Shown here: piece by piece, positions 18,716 through 27,340 of the stretch | How positions within the stretch are numbered: position 1 is the first letter of the stretch | Layout: each line of letters opens with the position of its first letter | Source: JALHMI01 sp964598535 | GTDB taxonomy: Bacteria; Planctomycetota; Planctomycetia; Pirellulales; PALSA-1355 | Reading direction: 5' to 3' | Assembly (NCBI GenBank): GCA_964598535.1 | Contig: CAZRCI010000010.1 | Location: 1-64,000, forward strand | DNA: 64,000 bases | Translations under genes and position numbers: made by a program | The notes under the pieces: model-generated | What the model saw: the letters and a program-made list of their open reading frames with translations, nothing else | Database searches by the model: none | What the model was told of the DNA's origin: nothing

Positions 18716-20152
18716 ATGCAAGCCAGCCAAGTTCGCAACCGCCGCCAGTTCCTCGCCACGAGCGCCCTGGGCATGGGCAGCGTCGCCCTGGCCACGCTGC
18801 TCGCCGAGCAAAAACTGCTCGCCGCGCCGCACATGCCCAAGGAAAATCCCAAGTTCGACCTCACGCCCAAGGCGCCGCACGCCGAACCCCGGGCCCGGGC
18901 AATGATCTCGCTGTTCATGCACGGCGGCCCTTCGCACATGGATCTGCTCGATCCCAAGCCCGAGCTCACCAAGCACAGCGGCGTCGACTACCAGGGCGAG
19001 ATCGTCTACAGCTTTGCCAACCGTGCCAGCAAGAAACTCTTCGGCAGCCCGTTCAAGTTCACCAAGCATGGCCAGTGCGGCACCGAAGTCTCTGAGCTGC
19101 TGCCGCACCTGGCCACCGTGGTCGACGACATCGCCGTCATCCGTTCGATGCACACCGACATCAACGGCCACGAACCGTCGATCTGGTACATGAACACCGG
19201 CAAGTCGCAGCCGGGCCGGCCGGCACTCGGCTCGTGGCTCACCTACGGCCTGGGAACCGAAAGCCAGAATCTGCCCGCCTACTGCGTGCTCAGCGACCCC
19301 GGCGGCCACCCGGTCGACGGCGTGCGCAACTGGTCGAACGGCTGGCTCCCGCCGCTCTACCAGGGCACCGTCATCCGCCCCCAAGAGCCGCGGATTCTGA
19401 ACCTCGATCCGCCGGCCCATCTACGCGGGCTGCGCCAACAGCAGAACCTCGACCTGCTCGCGGACCTGAACCAGATGCACCTCGAACGCCACCCAGGCGA
19501 AGCCGATCTCGAAGCTCGCATTGCCAGCTACGAGCTCGCCGCGCGGATGCAGTCGGCCGCCAAAGAGGCGCTCGACATCTCGGGCGAAACCGCGGCCACG
19601 CTCGAGCTGTACGGCATCAACGATTCGGAAACTGCCGAGTACGGCAAGCGCTGCCTGATCGCCCGCCGGCTGGTCGAGCGCGGCGTCCGCTTCGTGCAGC
19701 TCTTCATGGGCGGGCAGCCTTGGGACAATCACAGCGACATTCGCTCGGGCCTGCCCAGCATTTGCCGCAAGACCGACCGGCCCGCCGCCGCGTTGGTGAA
19801 AGACCTCAAGGCGCGCGGGCTGTTGGAAACGACGCTCGTCCACTGGGGCGGCGAGATCGGCCGGCTTCCGGTCACCGAGGGCGAGGGCGAGAAGTGCGGC
19901 CGCGACCATAACGGGCAAGGTTTCAGCACGTGGCTCGCCGGCGGCGGCATTCGGGGCGGCATCACCTACGGCGAGACCGACGAGTTCGGCCACAAGGCCG
20001 TCGTGAACCCCGTCAGCCCGAACGACTATCAGGCTACGCTCTTGCACCTGTTTGGTCTGGACCACGCGCGGCTGGTCTACACCTACAATAATCAGGAACA
20101 GCGGATCACCGACAACCACCCCTGCCGCGTGGTGACCGAGCTGCTGGCATAG
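18716..20152 (+). CDS. DUF1501 Tat-exported protein (sulfatase/alkaline-phosphatase-like fold)
   Basis: 478 residues. A twin-arginine signal (NRRQFLATSALGMGSVALA) is followed by the DUF1501 core: ISLFMHGGPSHMDLLDPKP near the start, VRFVQLFMGGQPWDNHSD in the middle and HWGGEIGRLPVTEGEG near the C-terminus, carrying the His, Asp and Glu residues that would bind metal in the alkaline-phosphatase superfamily. It is paired with the PSD1/DUF1549 gene immediately before it, and the two proteins probably act together outside the cytoplasm. The substrate is unknown. Confidence 0.95.
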   Translation: MQASQVRNRRQFLATSALGMGSVALATLLAEQKLLAAPHMPKENPKFDLTPKAPHAEPRARAMISLFMHGGPSHMDLLDPKPELTKHSGVDYQGEIVYSFANRASKKLFGSPFKFTKHGQCGTEVSELLPHLATVVDDIAVIRSMHTDINGHEPSIWYMNTGKSQPGRPALGSWLTYGLGTESQNLPAYCVLSDPGGHPVDGVRNWSNGWLPPLYQGTVIRPQEPRILNLDPPAHLRGLRQQQNLDLLADLNQMHLERHPGEADLEARIASYELAARMQSAAKEALDISGETAATLELYGINDSETAEYGKRCLIARRLVERGVRFVQLFMGGQPWDNHSDIRSGLPSICRKTDRPAAALVKDLKARGLLETTLVHWGGEIGRLPVTEGEGEKCGRDHNGQGFSTWLAGGGIRGGITYGETDEFGHKAVVNPVSPNDYQATLLHLFGLDHARLVYTYNNQEQRITDNHPCRVVTELLA

Positions 20153-20350
20153 ATTCGATGAGCCGCTGGAAGCACGGCACCACCACGACTGGCGCTGCAG
20201 CGGCGCCTTCTCGCGGCGGCACCAGGGGCAAGCGATGTTGCGTGCTTCGCACTTTAATCCGTGATATTCGGACCCCTCACTCGCATCTAACAACGCGACT
20301 TGCCGCGAAAACGCGACGGCCTCCAAGGTGGCGACTGCCGCTTGCTAACC

Positions 20351-20408
20351 GCACGGCTCGCAAAAGTACGACTTGTGTGATCATTTTGGGGATCGCATTC
20401 ATGCGATC
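20351..20408. repeat. Partial copy of the hairpin-rich intergenic repeat
   Basis: Bases 20351-20372 match 1535-1556 of the large repeat almost exactly (GCACGGCTCGCAAAA then GTA or TAA then CGAC). The following hairpin GATCGCA-TTCA-TGCGATC (20391-20408) corresponds to hairpin 4 there. It lies between a plus-strand gene and a minus-strand gene, as the full copy does. Confidence 0.65.
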
Positions 20409-20411
20409 ATG

Positions 20412-20780
20412 TTAGCCGGCGTCTTCTTGTTCGTGCCGTCTCGCACAGGTGATGCAGCGCGGCGCGTGCGGGATCGCATCGAGCCGGGCGGGCTCGATCG
20501 GCTGTTGGCAGTCGACGCAGCTTCCAAAGGTACCCGCGACGATGCGCTGGAGGGCCGCTTCGACCTCTTCGAGCAATTGCTCCTCGTTGGCGACAATGGC
20601 CAACTGCTCGTCGACGCCCGTGGCATCGTGGTCGGCGGGATGGGTGGGCAGGTTGCTGACGTCGCCCGTGGAGCGGATATCTTCCCGCAGGGCTTCCTCG
20701 GCGGACAGAATCTCTTGAACGAGTCGCTCACGAAGTTCTTGAAGCCGGCTGTGAAAGTTCTGTGTTTGATGGTTTTCCAT
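20412..20780 (-). CDS. DksA/TraR-family zinc-finger protein
   Basis: 122 residues: an N-terminal coiled-coil (LQELRERLVQEILSAEEAL) and a C-terminal zinc ribbon with cysteines C88, C91, C109 and C112 in CVDC-X17-CITC spacing. DksA-like proteins bind in the RNA polymerase secondary channel and tune transcription, often with ppGpp. The frame runs far upstream, but the ATG at 20780 gives the family length. It is divergent from hsp20-lon, consistent with a stress neighbourhood. Confidence 0.9.
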   Translation of the reverse strand: MENHQTQNFHSRLQELRERLVQEILSAEEALREDIRSTGDVSNLPTHPADHDATGVDEQLAIVANEEQLLEEVEAALQRIVAGTFGSCVDCQQPIEPARLDAIPHAPRCITCARRHEQEDAG

Positions 20781-20893
20781 GCCGCGACCCCTTGCTCTGG
20801 AGTTTTGTGAATTTGACATTGTGACCGAGATTGCAAAAAATGCGCCGCGGGGACGAATCCGCACGAGAAGGCGCAGGTCCTTTGCTGGAGGGC

Positions 20894-20907
20894 GGCATGG
20901 CCTTTGC
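20894..20907 (+). promoter_or_regulatory. Possible σ54-like promoter upstream of hsp20
   Basis: The site reads CGGCAT-GGCCT-TTGC: the invariant GG and GC are 10 bases apart and the -12 box is perfect, but the -24 box matches only four of six bases. It lies 131 bases before the hsp20 ATG. No CIRCE element was found. Confidence 0.35.
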
Positions 20908-21038
20908 TGGGTTTGCCCTGGCCCGTGCTGTTTGTAGTGGAGCATGATCGTTACCAATCGTTTCGCGGATGAGGTATTTTGCAGGTAGGCAGTTCGTTCG
21001 CTCCCCTCTCTCGCCTCGCTTCTCAACGGATCGTCATC

Positions 21039-21407
21039 ATGGCATTTCATGGGCGGACCACATGCGAACTCCTGTTGTCCGCCGCGCGGGCTTATCAGAA
21101 CCCCTTCTGGCAGCCGGCGGTCGACGCCTACGAAACCACGCACGGCTGGATTCTGAAGTATGAACTGGCCGGCGTGGCGCCGGAGGATATCGAGGTGTTC
21201 GTTTCGGGGCGGACAATTACGGTGCGTGGCGCGCGGCGCGACGTGCGTATCGAGGAGAAGCGGCAGTCCTATTGCATGGAGATTTCTTACAATCGTTTTG
21301 AGCGTTCGCTCGAGCTTCCTTGCGACTTGAATACGATGGCGCTGGCAACGCAATATCGCGATGGGATGTTGATTGTCGTGCTCACCTGCCAGGAGAAGAA
21401 GTCTTGA
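21039..21407 (+). CDS. Hsp20/α-crystallin small heat shock protein
   Basis: 122 residues. The α-crystallin domain is seen from PAVDAYETTHGWILKYELAGV, through the GRTITVRGAR strand, to the closing YRDGMLIVVL motif (the family's GxLxIxxP-like end without Pro). It is an ATP-independent holdase chaperone. An ATG at 21039 fits the family better than the open frame from 20979. Its TGA stop overlaps the TTG start of lon, so the chaperone and protease should be made together. Confidence 0.88.
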   Translation: MAFHGRTTCELLLSAARAYQNPFWQPAVDAYETTHGWILKYELAGVAPEDIEVFVSGRTITVRGARRDVRIEEKRQSYCMEISYNRFERSLELPCDLNTMALATQYRDGMLIVVLTCQEKKS

Positions 21408-23851
21408 ACGATACCGAGGCGACTTCCGTACCGGACGCCGCTCCGCAGTCGCGGACGCTGCCAATCCTGCCGATCAAGAACACGGTGCTCTATCCGTACT
21501 TGCTGATGCCGCTCTCGGTCGGTCGAGCACGATCGCTCGCCGCGGTCGAGGCGGCCGCCGCGAGCGAGGACAAGACGATCCTGATCGTCGCGCAGCGCGA
21601 CGGGCAGGTCGAAGATCCTACGTTCGAGCAGCTTTACACGGTTGGCACCGAGGCCGTCATCAAGCGGTTCGAACGCCACGAAGGCGCGATCCAAATGATC
21701 GTGCAAGGTACGCGCCGCATGGAGATCCTCGAGCCGGGGCGGGCGATGCCGTTTCTCGAAGCCCGCGTGCAGGCGCTCGCCGAGCCGGCCGATACCGGCG
21801 ACGAGATCGACGCCCTGGAGCGAAACATCATCGACCAGGCAGGGCAGATCCAGGCGATGTCCAGCGCCGAGGCGCCGATCGGCATCGCCCAGGTGCTGTC
21901 GCAGTTCAAAGATCCGCTGCACAAGGCCTACATGCTGGCCACGATGCTGAGCCTCGATTCGGAAAAAGAGCAGCAAGTGCTCGAAGCCAACAGCCGGCTC
22001 GAAGGCCTGCGGCTGATGCACGAGCTCCTGGCCCATGAAATCCAGATTGTCGAACTGCGGCAGAAGATCGCCTCGCAAGCGCAAAGCGAAATGAGCCGCG
22101 AACAGCGCGAGTATCATCTGCGGCAGCAGCTTCGCGCGATCCAACAAGAGTTGGGCGAAGGGGGCAGCGAGCAGGCCGAGATCGATGAGCTGCGCGAGCG
22201 GATGGAAAAGATCGAGCTGCCGGAGGACGTTCGTAAAGAGGCCGAACGCGAGCTGAGCCGGCTCTCGCGGTTGCCGACGGCCGCGCCCGATTATCAGATT
22301 ACGCGCTCTTACATCGAGCTGATTCTCGAACTGCCGTGGGACAAGACGACGGAAGATAACCTGGATCTCGCGCGTGCCCGGCAGGTACTCGATGAAGACC
22401 ACTATGGGCTCAAAGAGATCAAGGAGCGGATCGTCGAACAGCTTGCGGTGCTGAAGCTCAACCCCGGGGCGAAGTCGCCGATCTTGCTGTTTGTCGGGCC
22501 GCCCGGCGTCGGCAAGACGTCGCTCGGGCAATCGATCGCCCGCGCCCTGGCACGGAAGTTCGAACGCATGAGCCTGGGCGGCATGCACGACGAGTCGGAG
22601 CTGCGCGGGCATCGTCGCACGTATATCGGAGCGATGCCGGGCCGGATCATTCAGGCGATTCGCCGGGCCGGGGTGCGCAATCCGCTGTTGATGCTGGACG
22701 AGGTGGACAAGCTGGGGCGCGACTTCCGCGGCGATCCTTCGGCCGCGCTGCTCGAGATTTTGGATCCGGCGCAGAACCATGAATTTCGCGACAACTATTT
22801 GAACCTGCCGTTCGACTTGTCGCAGACGTTTTTCATCGCCACGGCGAACACGCTCGATACGATTCCAAGGCCGCTGTTGGATCGGATGGAGATCATCCGG
22901 CTGAGCGGTTATAGCGAGGAAGAAAAAGTGCAGATCGCGCGGCGGTACCTCATCGCGCGGCAGCTCAAGGACAGCGGTGTCACGGCCGAGCAGGTGATTA
23001 TTCCGGACGAGACGCTGCGTACGATTATCGCCCGCTACACGCGCGAGGCTGGCGTGCGGCAGTTCGAGCGGCTCATTGGGCAGCTCGCGCGGAAAATCGC
23101 CGTTCGCTACGCCGAAGGGCGCGGCGAACCCACGACCATCGAGCCGGACGACTTGCCCGAGCTGCTGGGGCCGGAGCGATTCTTTTTGGAGCGTGCCCGG
23201 GAAACGTTGCCGCCGGGCGTGTCGACCGGCCTGGCCTGGACGGAGACCGGCGGCGAGGTGCTGTATATCGAAGCGCTGGCGCTGCCGGGCGGACGCGACC
23301 TGATGCTGACCGGCCAGCTCGGCGAGGTGATGCGCGAAAGCGCCCGGGCCGCGCAAAGTTATATTTGGTCGCAAGCTGCGGCGTTGGGAATTAGCGAAGA
23401 GTCGCTCAAGTCGTCGGGCGTCCACATTCACGTGCCGGCCGGCGCGATTCCCAAGGACGGCCCCTCGGCCGGCGTGGCGATGGCCACGGCGCTGGCGTCG
23501 ATGTACACCGGCGAACCTGCCCGCGGCGATACGGCCATGACCGGCGAGATCACGCTCACGGGGCTAGTATTGCCAATTGGCGGCGTGAAAGAGAAAGTGC
23601 TGGCCGCGCGTCGGGCGGGCATTACGACGGTGATTCTGCCCGAGCAGAACGCCAAGGATCTGCGCGAGCTGCCCGACGAGGTTCGCGGCGAGATGAAGTT
23701 CGTGCTGGCGAGCCGCATTGAAGACGCGCTGAGCGTGGCGATTCCGGCCCTGGCCGACCGGCTCAAGGGCGTGGCGAAGGTCCGTTATGCCGAGGCTCCG
23801 CAGGCGAACGGCAAGAAGGTCGCGGCCAAGGGCGAGCAATCTCGCAGATAG
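21404..23851 (+). CDS. lon: ATP-dependent protease Lon
   Basis: 815 residues with the full Lon plan. LON substrate-binding domain from LPILPIKNTVLYPYLLMPL; AAA+ with Walker A GPPGVGKTS (residues 365-373) and Walker B LLMLDEVDKLG; serine protease with catalytic dyad S688 in KDGPSAGVAMATAL and K729 in GGVKEKVLAARRAG. The TTG start at 21404 is chosen because AGGAG lies 8 bases upstream and TTGA overlaps the hsp20 stop, a translational-coupling arrangement. The frame is also open to 21320 inside hsp20. Confidence 0.96.
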   Translation: MNDTEATSVPDAAPQSRTLPILPIKNTVLYPYLLMPLSVGRARSLAAVEAAAASEDKTILIVAQRDGQVEDPTFEQLYTVGTEAVIKRFERHEGAIQMIVQGTRRMEILEPGRAMPFLEARVQALAEPADTGDEIDALERNIIDQAGQIQAMSSAEAPIGIAQVLSQFKDPLHKAYMLATMLSLDSEKEQQVLEANSRLEGLRLMHELLAHEIQIVELRQKIASQAQSEMSREQREYHLRQQLRAIQQELGEGGSEQAEIDELRERMEKIELPEDVRKEAERELSRLSRLPTAAPDYQITRSYIELILELPWDKTTEDNLDLARARQVLDEDHYGLKEIKERIVEQLAVLKLNPGAKSPILLFVGPPGVGKTSLGQSIARALARKFERMSLGGMHDESELRGHRRTYIGAMPGRIIQAIRRAGVRNPLLMLDEVDKLGRDFRGDPSAALLEILDPAQNHEFRDNYLNLPFDLSQTFFIATANTLDTIPRPLLDRMEIIRLSGYSEEEKVQIARRYLIARQLKDSGVTAEQVIIPDETLRTIIARYTREAGVRQFERLIGQLARKIAVRYAEGRGEPTTIEPDDLPELLGPERFFLERARETLPPGVSTGLAWTETGGEVLYIEALALPGGRDLMLTGQLGEVMRESARAAQSYIWSQAAALGISEESLKSSGVHIHVPAGAIPKDGPSAGVAMATALASMYTGEPARGDTAMTGEITLTGLVLPIGGVKEKVLAARRAGITTVILPEQNAKDLRELPDEVRGEMKFVLASRIEDALSVAIPALADRLKGVAKVRYAEAPQANGKKVAAKGEQSRR

Positions 23852-23983
23852 TTTTCCGGGTCAGCGGGTAGCGATGAGCGTCGCTAACCGGTGGTGAACG
23901 TGTCCGTTGATCGCGAGCTTTTGCCCCCAGGACGATTTATCCCTGGGCACCGTGTTGTCTTTGGGCACCGTGCGATTGCGCGG

Positions 23984-25039
23984 TTACCGTGCACGCGGCG
24001 GGACGACGCCAAGCTTCTCGCAGAGTGCGAGTAGCAGGTTCCAGGTGCCGTCTTCGACCGAGACGCCTTCGCGCAGGCGCGCCGCGCGGCGTTCGAGCTC
24101 GATCTCGCCCGGCACGCGCACCCGATCGACGCCGGAGGCCGTGGGACAGCCATGCATGTATTCGGCCAGATCGCGGACCCGCTCGCTAAAGTCGGCCAGC
24201 GGGCGGAACCGCGCGACGTCGATCGCCAGGACGAACAGCCCATCGCCCGGATAGACGCGTTCGGGCTCGCAGCCGCCGGCGCCCGTGAGGATGCCGGCCA
24301 GGATGTCGACCATGAAGGCCAGACAATAGCCCTTGTAAGCGACGGGCCCGCCGAGCGGCACCAGCGCGCCCGGCGGATCGGCGTAGAGCAGCGCGGCGTC
24401 GTTGGTGGGCCGCCCCTCGGCATCGACCAGCCAGCCATCGGGCGCGGGTTTGCCGGCTTGAAACTTGGCACGCACTTTTCCCTCGGGCGCAACCGTGGTG
24501 GCCATGTCGAGCACGATCGGCGGGCCATCGGCTTGCGGCGCGCTGATGGAGATCGGATTGGTCGACAGCCGGCGTTTGATACCGCCAAAGGGCGGTACGG
24601 CCTGCGCGCCGCCGCCCGAGTTGACAAAGCCCAGGCCAATCATGCCGGCCTGCGCAATCATCTCGGTATAGGTGCCGAGGCGTCCGGTGTGGCAACAGTT
24701 GCGCACGGCGACGGCGCCCGTTCCTATTTCACGGGCGATGTCGATGGCCAGGAGCGTGGCCTCGCGTCCGGCGACCTGTCCGAGCCCGGCACAGCCGTCG
24801 AGGACGGCCCCGGTCGGGAAGCGCTCGACGACGCGCGTTCGCCCGGCAGGCTTTACCTGGCCGGTGGCGATCGAGTCGACATATTGCAGTACCCGCAGCA
24901 CGCCGTGGGAGTCGTGACCCGCGAGGTTTGCTTCGATCAGGTGGTTGGCAACGATGGCAGCCAGTTCGGGCGGAGTGCCGGCGGCTTGGAGGAGTCGCGA
25001 GGCGAGCAGTTCCAAGTCACCGGCGGCAAAGATGGGCAT
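23984..25039 (-). CDS. Ldh-family (malate/L-lactate/ureidoglycolate type) NAD(P)-dependent oxidoreductase
   Basis: 351 residues of the PF02615 family: NLAGHDSHGVLRVLQYV near residue 45 with the conserved DSHG, VAVRNCCHTGRLGTYTEMIA, STNPISISAPQ and YKGYCLAFMVDILAGIL. These are NAD(P)-dependent dehydrogenases of 2-hydroxy or imino acids with a fold unrelated to classical LDH. The substrate cannot be assigned. It lies 38 bases downstream of the PEP-CTERM esterase on the same strand and is probably co-transcribed. Confidence 0.88.
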   Translation of the reverse strand: MPIFAAGDLELLASRLLQAAGTPPELAAIVANHLIEANLAGHDSHGVLRVLQYVDSIATGQVKPAGRTRVVERFPTGAVLDGCAGLGQVAGREATLLAIDIAREIGTGAVAVRNCCHTGRLGTYTEMIAQAGMIGLGFVNSGGGAQAVPPFGGIKRRLSTNPISISAPQADGPPIVLDMATTVAPEGKVRAKFQAGKPAPDGWLVDAEGRPTNDAALLYADPPGALVPLGGPVAYKGYCLAFMVDILAGILTGAGGCEPERVYPGDGLFVLAIDVARFRPLADFSERVRDLAEYMHGCPTASGVDRVRVPGEIELERRAARLREGVSVEDGTWNLLLALCEKLGVVPPRAR

Positions 25040-25077
25040 CGAAGGACCCGTGAGGGGCGGAATGAAGGAACGCTGCG

Positions 25078-26046
25078 TTAGGAATGCGTGGCGCGACGAG
25101 TGGTTCGGCGACGCGCGGCCGCAAAGAAGCCCAAGCCGCCGCAGACGGCCAAGACCCAGGCGCCGGGTTCCGGAACGAGGTAAGTCGCCAGGAACTCGAT
25201 TTGGTGTTCGACCAAGGTCTTGCCGTCGAACTCCATGAGATAATCGACGGTATGCCCGACGCCCTGCTGCATATAGAACTCGTTGTATACGCCCTTGGCC
25301 GTCAGCTCATTGGCGACGAACACCGAGTCTTGTGGAGGTACGACGGTATCCAGTGAGCCGGCGACGATGAACGCCGGCGCATCGCCGGTTTGAATCGACG
25401 CGTGGGAACCGTACATCGAGCCCAGATAGCTAAGCACGACCTTGGGAGTCGCTTCGGGCGCCGGGTTGTTATACGCCTGCAACAGCGCGGTGACCGCGCC
25501 GGCCGAGGCGCCGCCAATGCCAATTCGCTCGGCGTCGAACCCGTACGCCGCGGCGTTGTCGTGCATCCACTGCATGGCCTTGTTGGCGTCGCTGACCGCG
25601 GCGTTGATGATGTTTATCCCCTCGGGAAAGGGAAGCGTGGTGAACGGCGGGCCGGGCTGCGTCAACGTGTCGCCCGGCCCTGGCTCGAACGGCGCGTTTT
25701 GGCCCGCCAACCGATAGTTGATCGTGGCCACGGTATAGCCAAACGTGGCGAAGATCTGGGCCAGCGGCGCCAGTTGACTCTTGTTTCCGCTGGTGAAGCC
25801 GCCCCCGTGAATGAGAACCAGCGCGGGATTATTCTCTGGAACCGCGCCGTTGCCGATGTCCGTCGGGCGATAGAGATCGAGACGCAGAGGGATCGAACTA
25901 TTGCCGCCGGCTGTGGCGCCCGTGCCGTAGGTGAGGTTCGAGGTTACGTTGTAACCGTAGATCGACTCACGATAGGTCGCGGCCTGTAGTAGCTGGGCGG
26001 GAAGCAGCACAAGGGCGACGAAGCAGGCAAACGCGATCCGGCTCAT
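25078..26046 (-). CDS. Secreted α/β-hydrolase (esterase) with PEP-CTERM sorting signal
   Basis: 322 residues. A signal peptide; oxyanion motif HGGG at residues 80-83; nucleophile S181 in GIGGASAG; acid D233 in GSLDTVVPP; catalytic His H265 in GVGHTVDY. This is a complete hormone-sensitive-lipase-like triad. The C-terminus is a textbook exosortase signal: VPEPGAW at 291-297, a hydrophobic span, then RRRTTRR. The protein is thus exported, cleaved at PEP and probably anchored or glycosylated at the surface. No exosortase is in the window. Confidence 0.88.
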   Translation of the reverse strand: MSRIAFACFVALVLLPAQLLQAATYRESIYGYNVTSNLTYGTGATAGGNSSIPLRLDLYRPTDIGNGAVPENNPALVLIHGGGFTSGNKSQLAPLAQIFATFGYTVATINYRLAGQNAPFEPGPGDTLTQPGPPFTTLPFPEGINIINAAVSDANKAMQWMHDNAAAYGFDAERIGIGGASAGAVTALLQAYNNPAPEATPKVVLSYLGSMYGSHASIQTGDAPAFIVAGSLDTVVPPQDSVFVANELTAKGVYNEFYMQQGVGHTVDYLMEFDGKTLVEHQIEFLATYLVPEPGAWVLAVCGGLGFFAAARRRTTRRATHS

Positions 26047-26164
26047 GGTGAAGACTCGCTGTATCGACGGTGTTCAGTAGCGGTACCTGAAGTGAACGGG
26101 CATACGTGTTCGAGCGGTCTGACGCATTGTGTCGGGAGGCAATTGCAACCCGAGGTTCATCAGC

Positions 26165-26179
26165 GACTCTTTACGAGTC
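26165..26179. repeat. Short inverted repeat in the divergent esterase/SBP region
   Basis: GACTC and GAGTC flank TTTAC. It lies in the 308-base region between the esterase and the substrate-binding lipoprotein genes. It could be an operator half-pair, but it is too short to be sure. Confidence 0.25.
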
Positions 26180-26257
26180 CCTAGTCTAACTGCCGGATTG
26201 TCCGAAGCAATCGACATCCGGTCGAGATTCCTTGCCTTGCGATTGAAAGCGGAATGT

Positions 26258-26286
26258 TTGACATGGCACCCGCCCGCGGGGATCAT
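26258..26286 (+). promoter_or_regulatory. σ70-type promoter for the substrate-binding protein cluster
   Basis: TTGACA (perfect -35), 17-base spacer and GATCAT (four of six matches to the -10 box). Transcription would start near 26293, about 62 bases before the lipoprotein ATG at 26355. Confidence 0.5.
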
Positions 26287-26354
26287 CAACCTTAATCTTT
26301 GTTATTAACGATCGGCTGGGGGCTGTTGTTCCCCCGTCCAAAGCGGAGTGCGCG

Positions 26355-27323
26355 ATGCGAGTTTGGCTGCTTCTGGCGCTGGCGGTGTTCGCGGGATGTG
26401 GGGGCGCGGTCGCCGACAAGCAGCCGCGCGAGAAACCGCTGATTGCCGTGATTCCGAAGGCCGTTTCGCACGAGTTCTGGAAGTCGGTGCATGCCGGTGC
26501 GCTGCACGGGCGCGACGCGGCTGAAGTGGACGTCGTCTGGAAAGGCCCGCTGACCGAGAGCGACCGCGAGATGCAGATCAACCTGGTGCAGGACTTTATT
26601 GCGCAAGGGGTCGACGGCATATGCCTGGCACCGCTCGATTCGCAGGCACTTGCGCCGGTCGTGCGCGAAGCCGCCCAGGCGGGCATCCCGGTGCTGATCT
26701 TCGACAGCGGGCTCGACGATCCGCAGGACACGATCAGCTTCGTGGCGACGGACAACTACCACGGCGGCGAGATCGCCGGGCGGCATCTGGGGGAGCTGCT
26801 CGGGGGCGAGGGCCGGGTAATCGTCCTCCGCCAGGTCGTCGGGAGCCAGAGCGCCGAACAACGCGAGCAAGGCTGCCTCGACGTGCTCCAAAAGGAGTTT
26901 CCCCAGATCGAAATTCTCTCGGCCGATCAATACGCAGGCGATACGGCCGATAAGGCGCTCGTCAAGTCGCAACAGCTTCTGCTCAGCTACGGGGACCAGG
27001 TTGACGGCGTGTTCACCTCCAGCCAGCACGTGGCCACCGGCATGCTGCGAGCGCTCGAGGAACAAGGGCTTGCCGGCAAGGTGAAGTTCATCGGCTTCGA
27101 TGCCGGCCCCGAACTCGTTGCCGCGCTGGCCGCCGGTAAAATGCACGGCATCGTGCTGCAAGATCCCGTGCGAATGGCGGAGCTGGCTGTCACGGCGATG
27201 GCCGGTCACCTGCGCGGTAAGCAGGTCGAGCCGCGAATCAGCACCGGCGAAACGTTGGCCACGCCCGAGAATATGAACGAGCCCGCGATCAGAAAGCTGC
27301 TGGAACCGGAGATGCAGGAATAA
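26355..27323 (+). CDS. Periplasmic sugar-type substrate-binding lipoprotein (ribose/LacI-like)
   Basis: 322 residues. Lipoprotein signal MRVWLLLALAVFAGC with lipobox Cys at 15. Type I periplasmic-binding fold of the ribose/galactose family: PLIAVIPKAVSHEFWKSVHAG, DGICLAPLDSQALAPVVREA, GIPVLIFDSGLDD, ISFVATDNYHGGEIAGRHLG and KFIGFDAGPELVAAL. No ABC permease or ATPase gene is next to it, so it is an orphan binding protein, a sensor, or served by components elsewhere. It starts a plus-strand cluster with a creatininase-like gene 17 bases later. Confidence 0.9.
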   Translation: MRVWLLLALAVFAGCGGAVADKQPREKPLIAVIPKAVSHEFWKSVHAGALHGRDAAEVDVVWKGPLTESDREMQINLVQDFIAQGVDGICLAPLDSQALAPVVREAAQAGIPVLIFDSGLDDPQDTISFVATDNYHGGEIAGRHLGELLGGEGRVIVLRQVVGSQSAEQREQGCLDVLQKEFPQIEILSADQYAGDTADKALVKSQQLLLSYGDQVDGVFTSSQHVATGMLRALEEQGLAGKVKFIGFDAGPELVAALAAGKMHGIVLQDPVRMAELAVTAMAGHLRGKQVEPRISTGETLATPENMNEPAIRKLLEPEMQE

Positions 27324-27340
27324 CCCCTGGCAAGGAGATT

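Noticed and set aside
20781..21038. CIRCE or HrcA-type heat-shock operator before hsp20
   Set aside because: No TTAGCACTC-N9-GAGTGCTAA or close variant is present.
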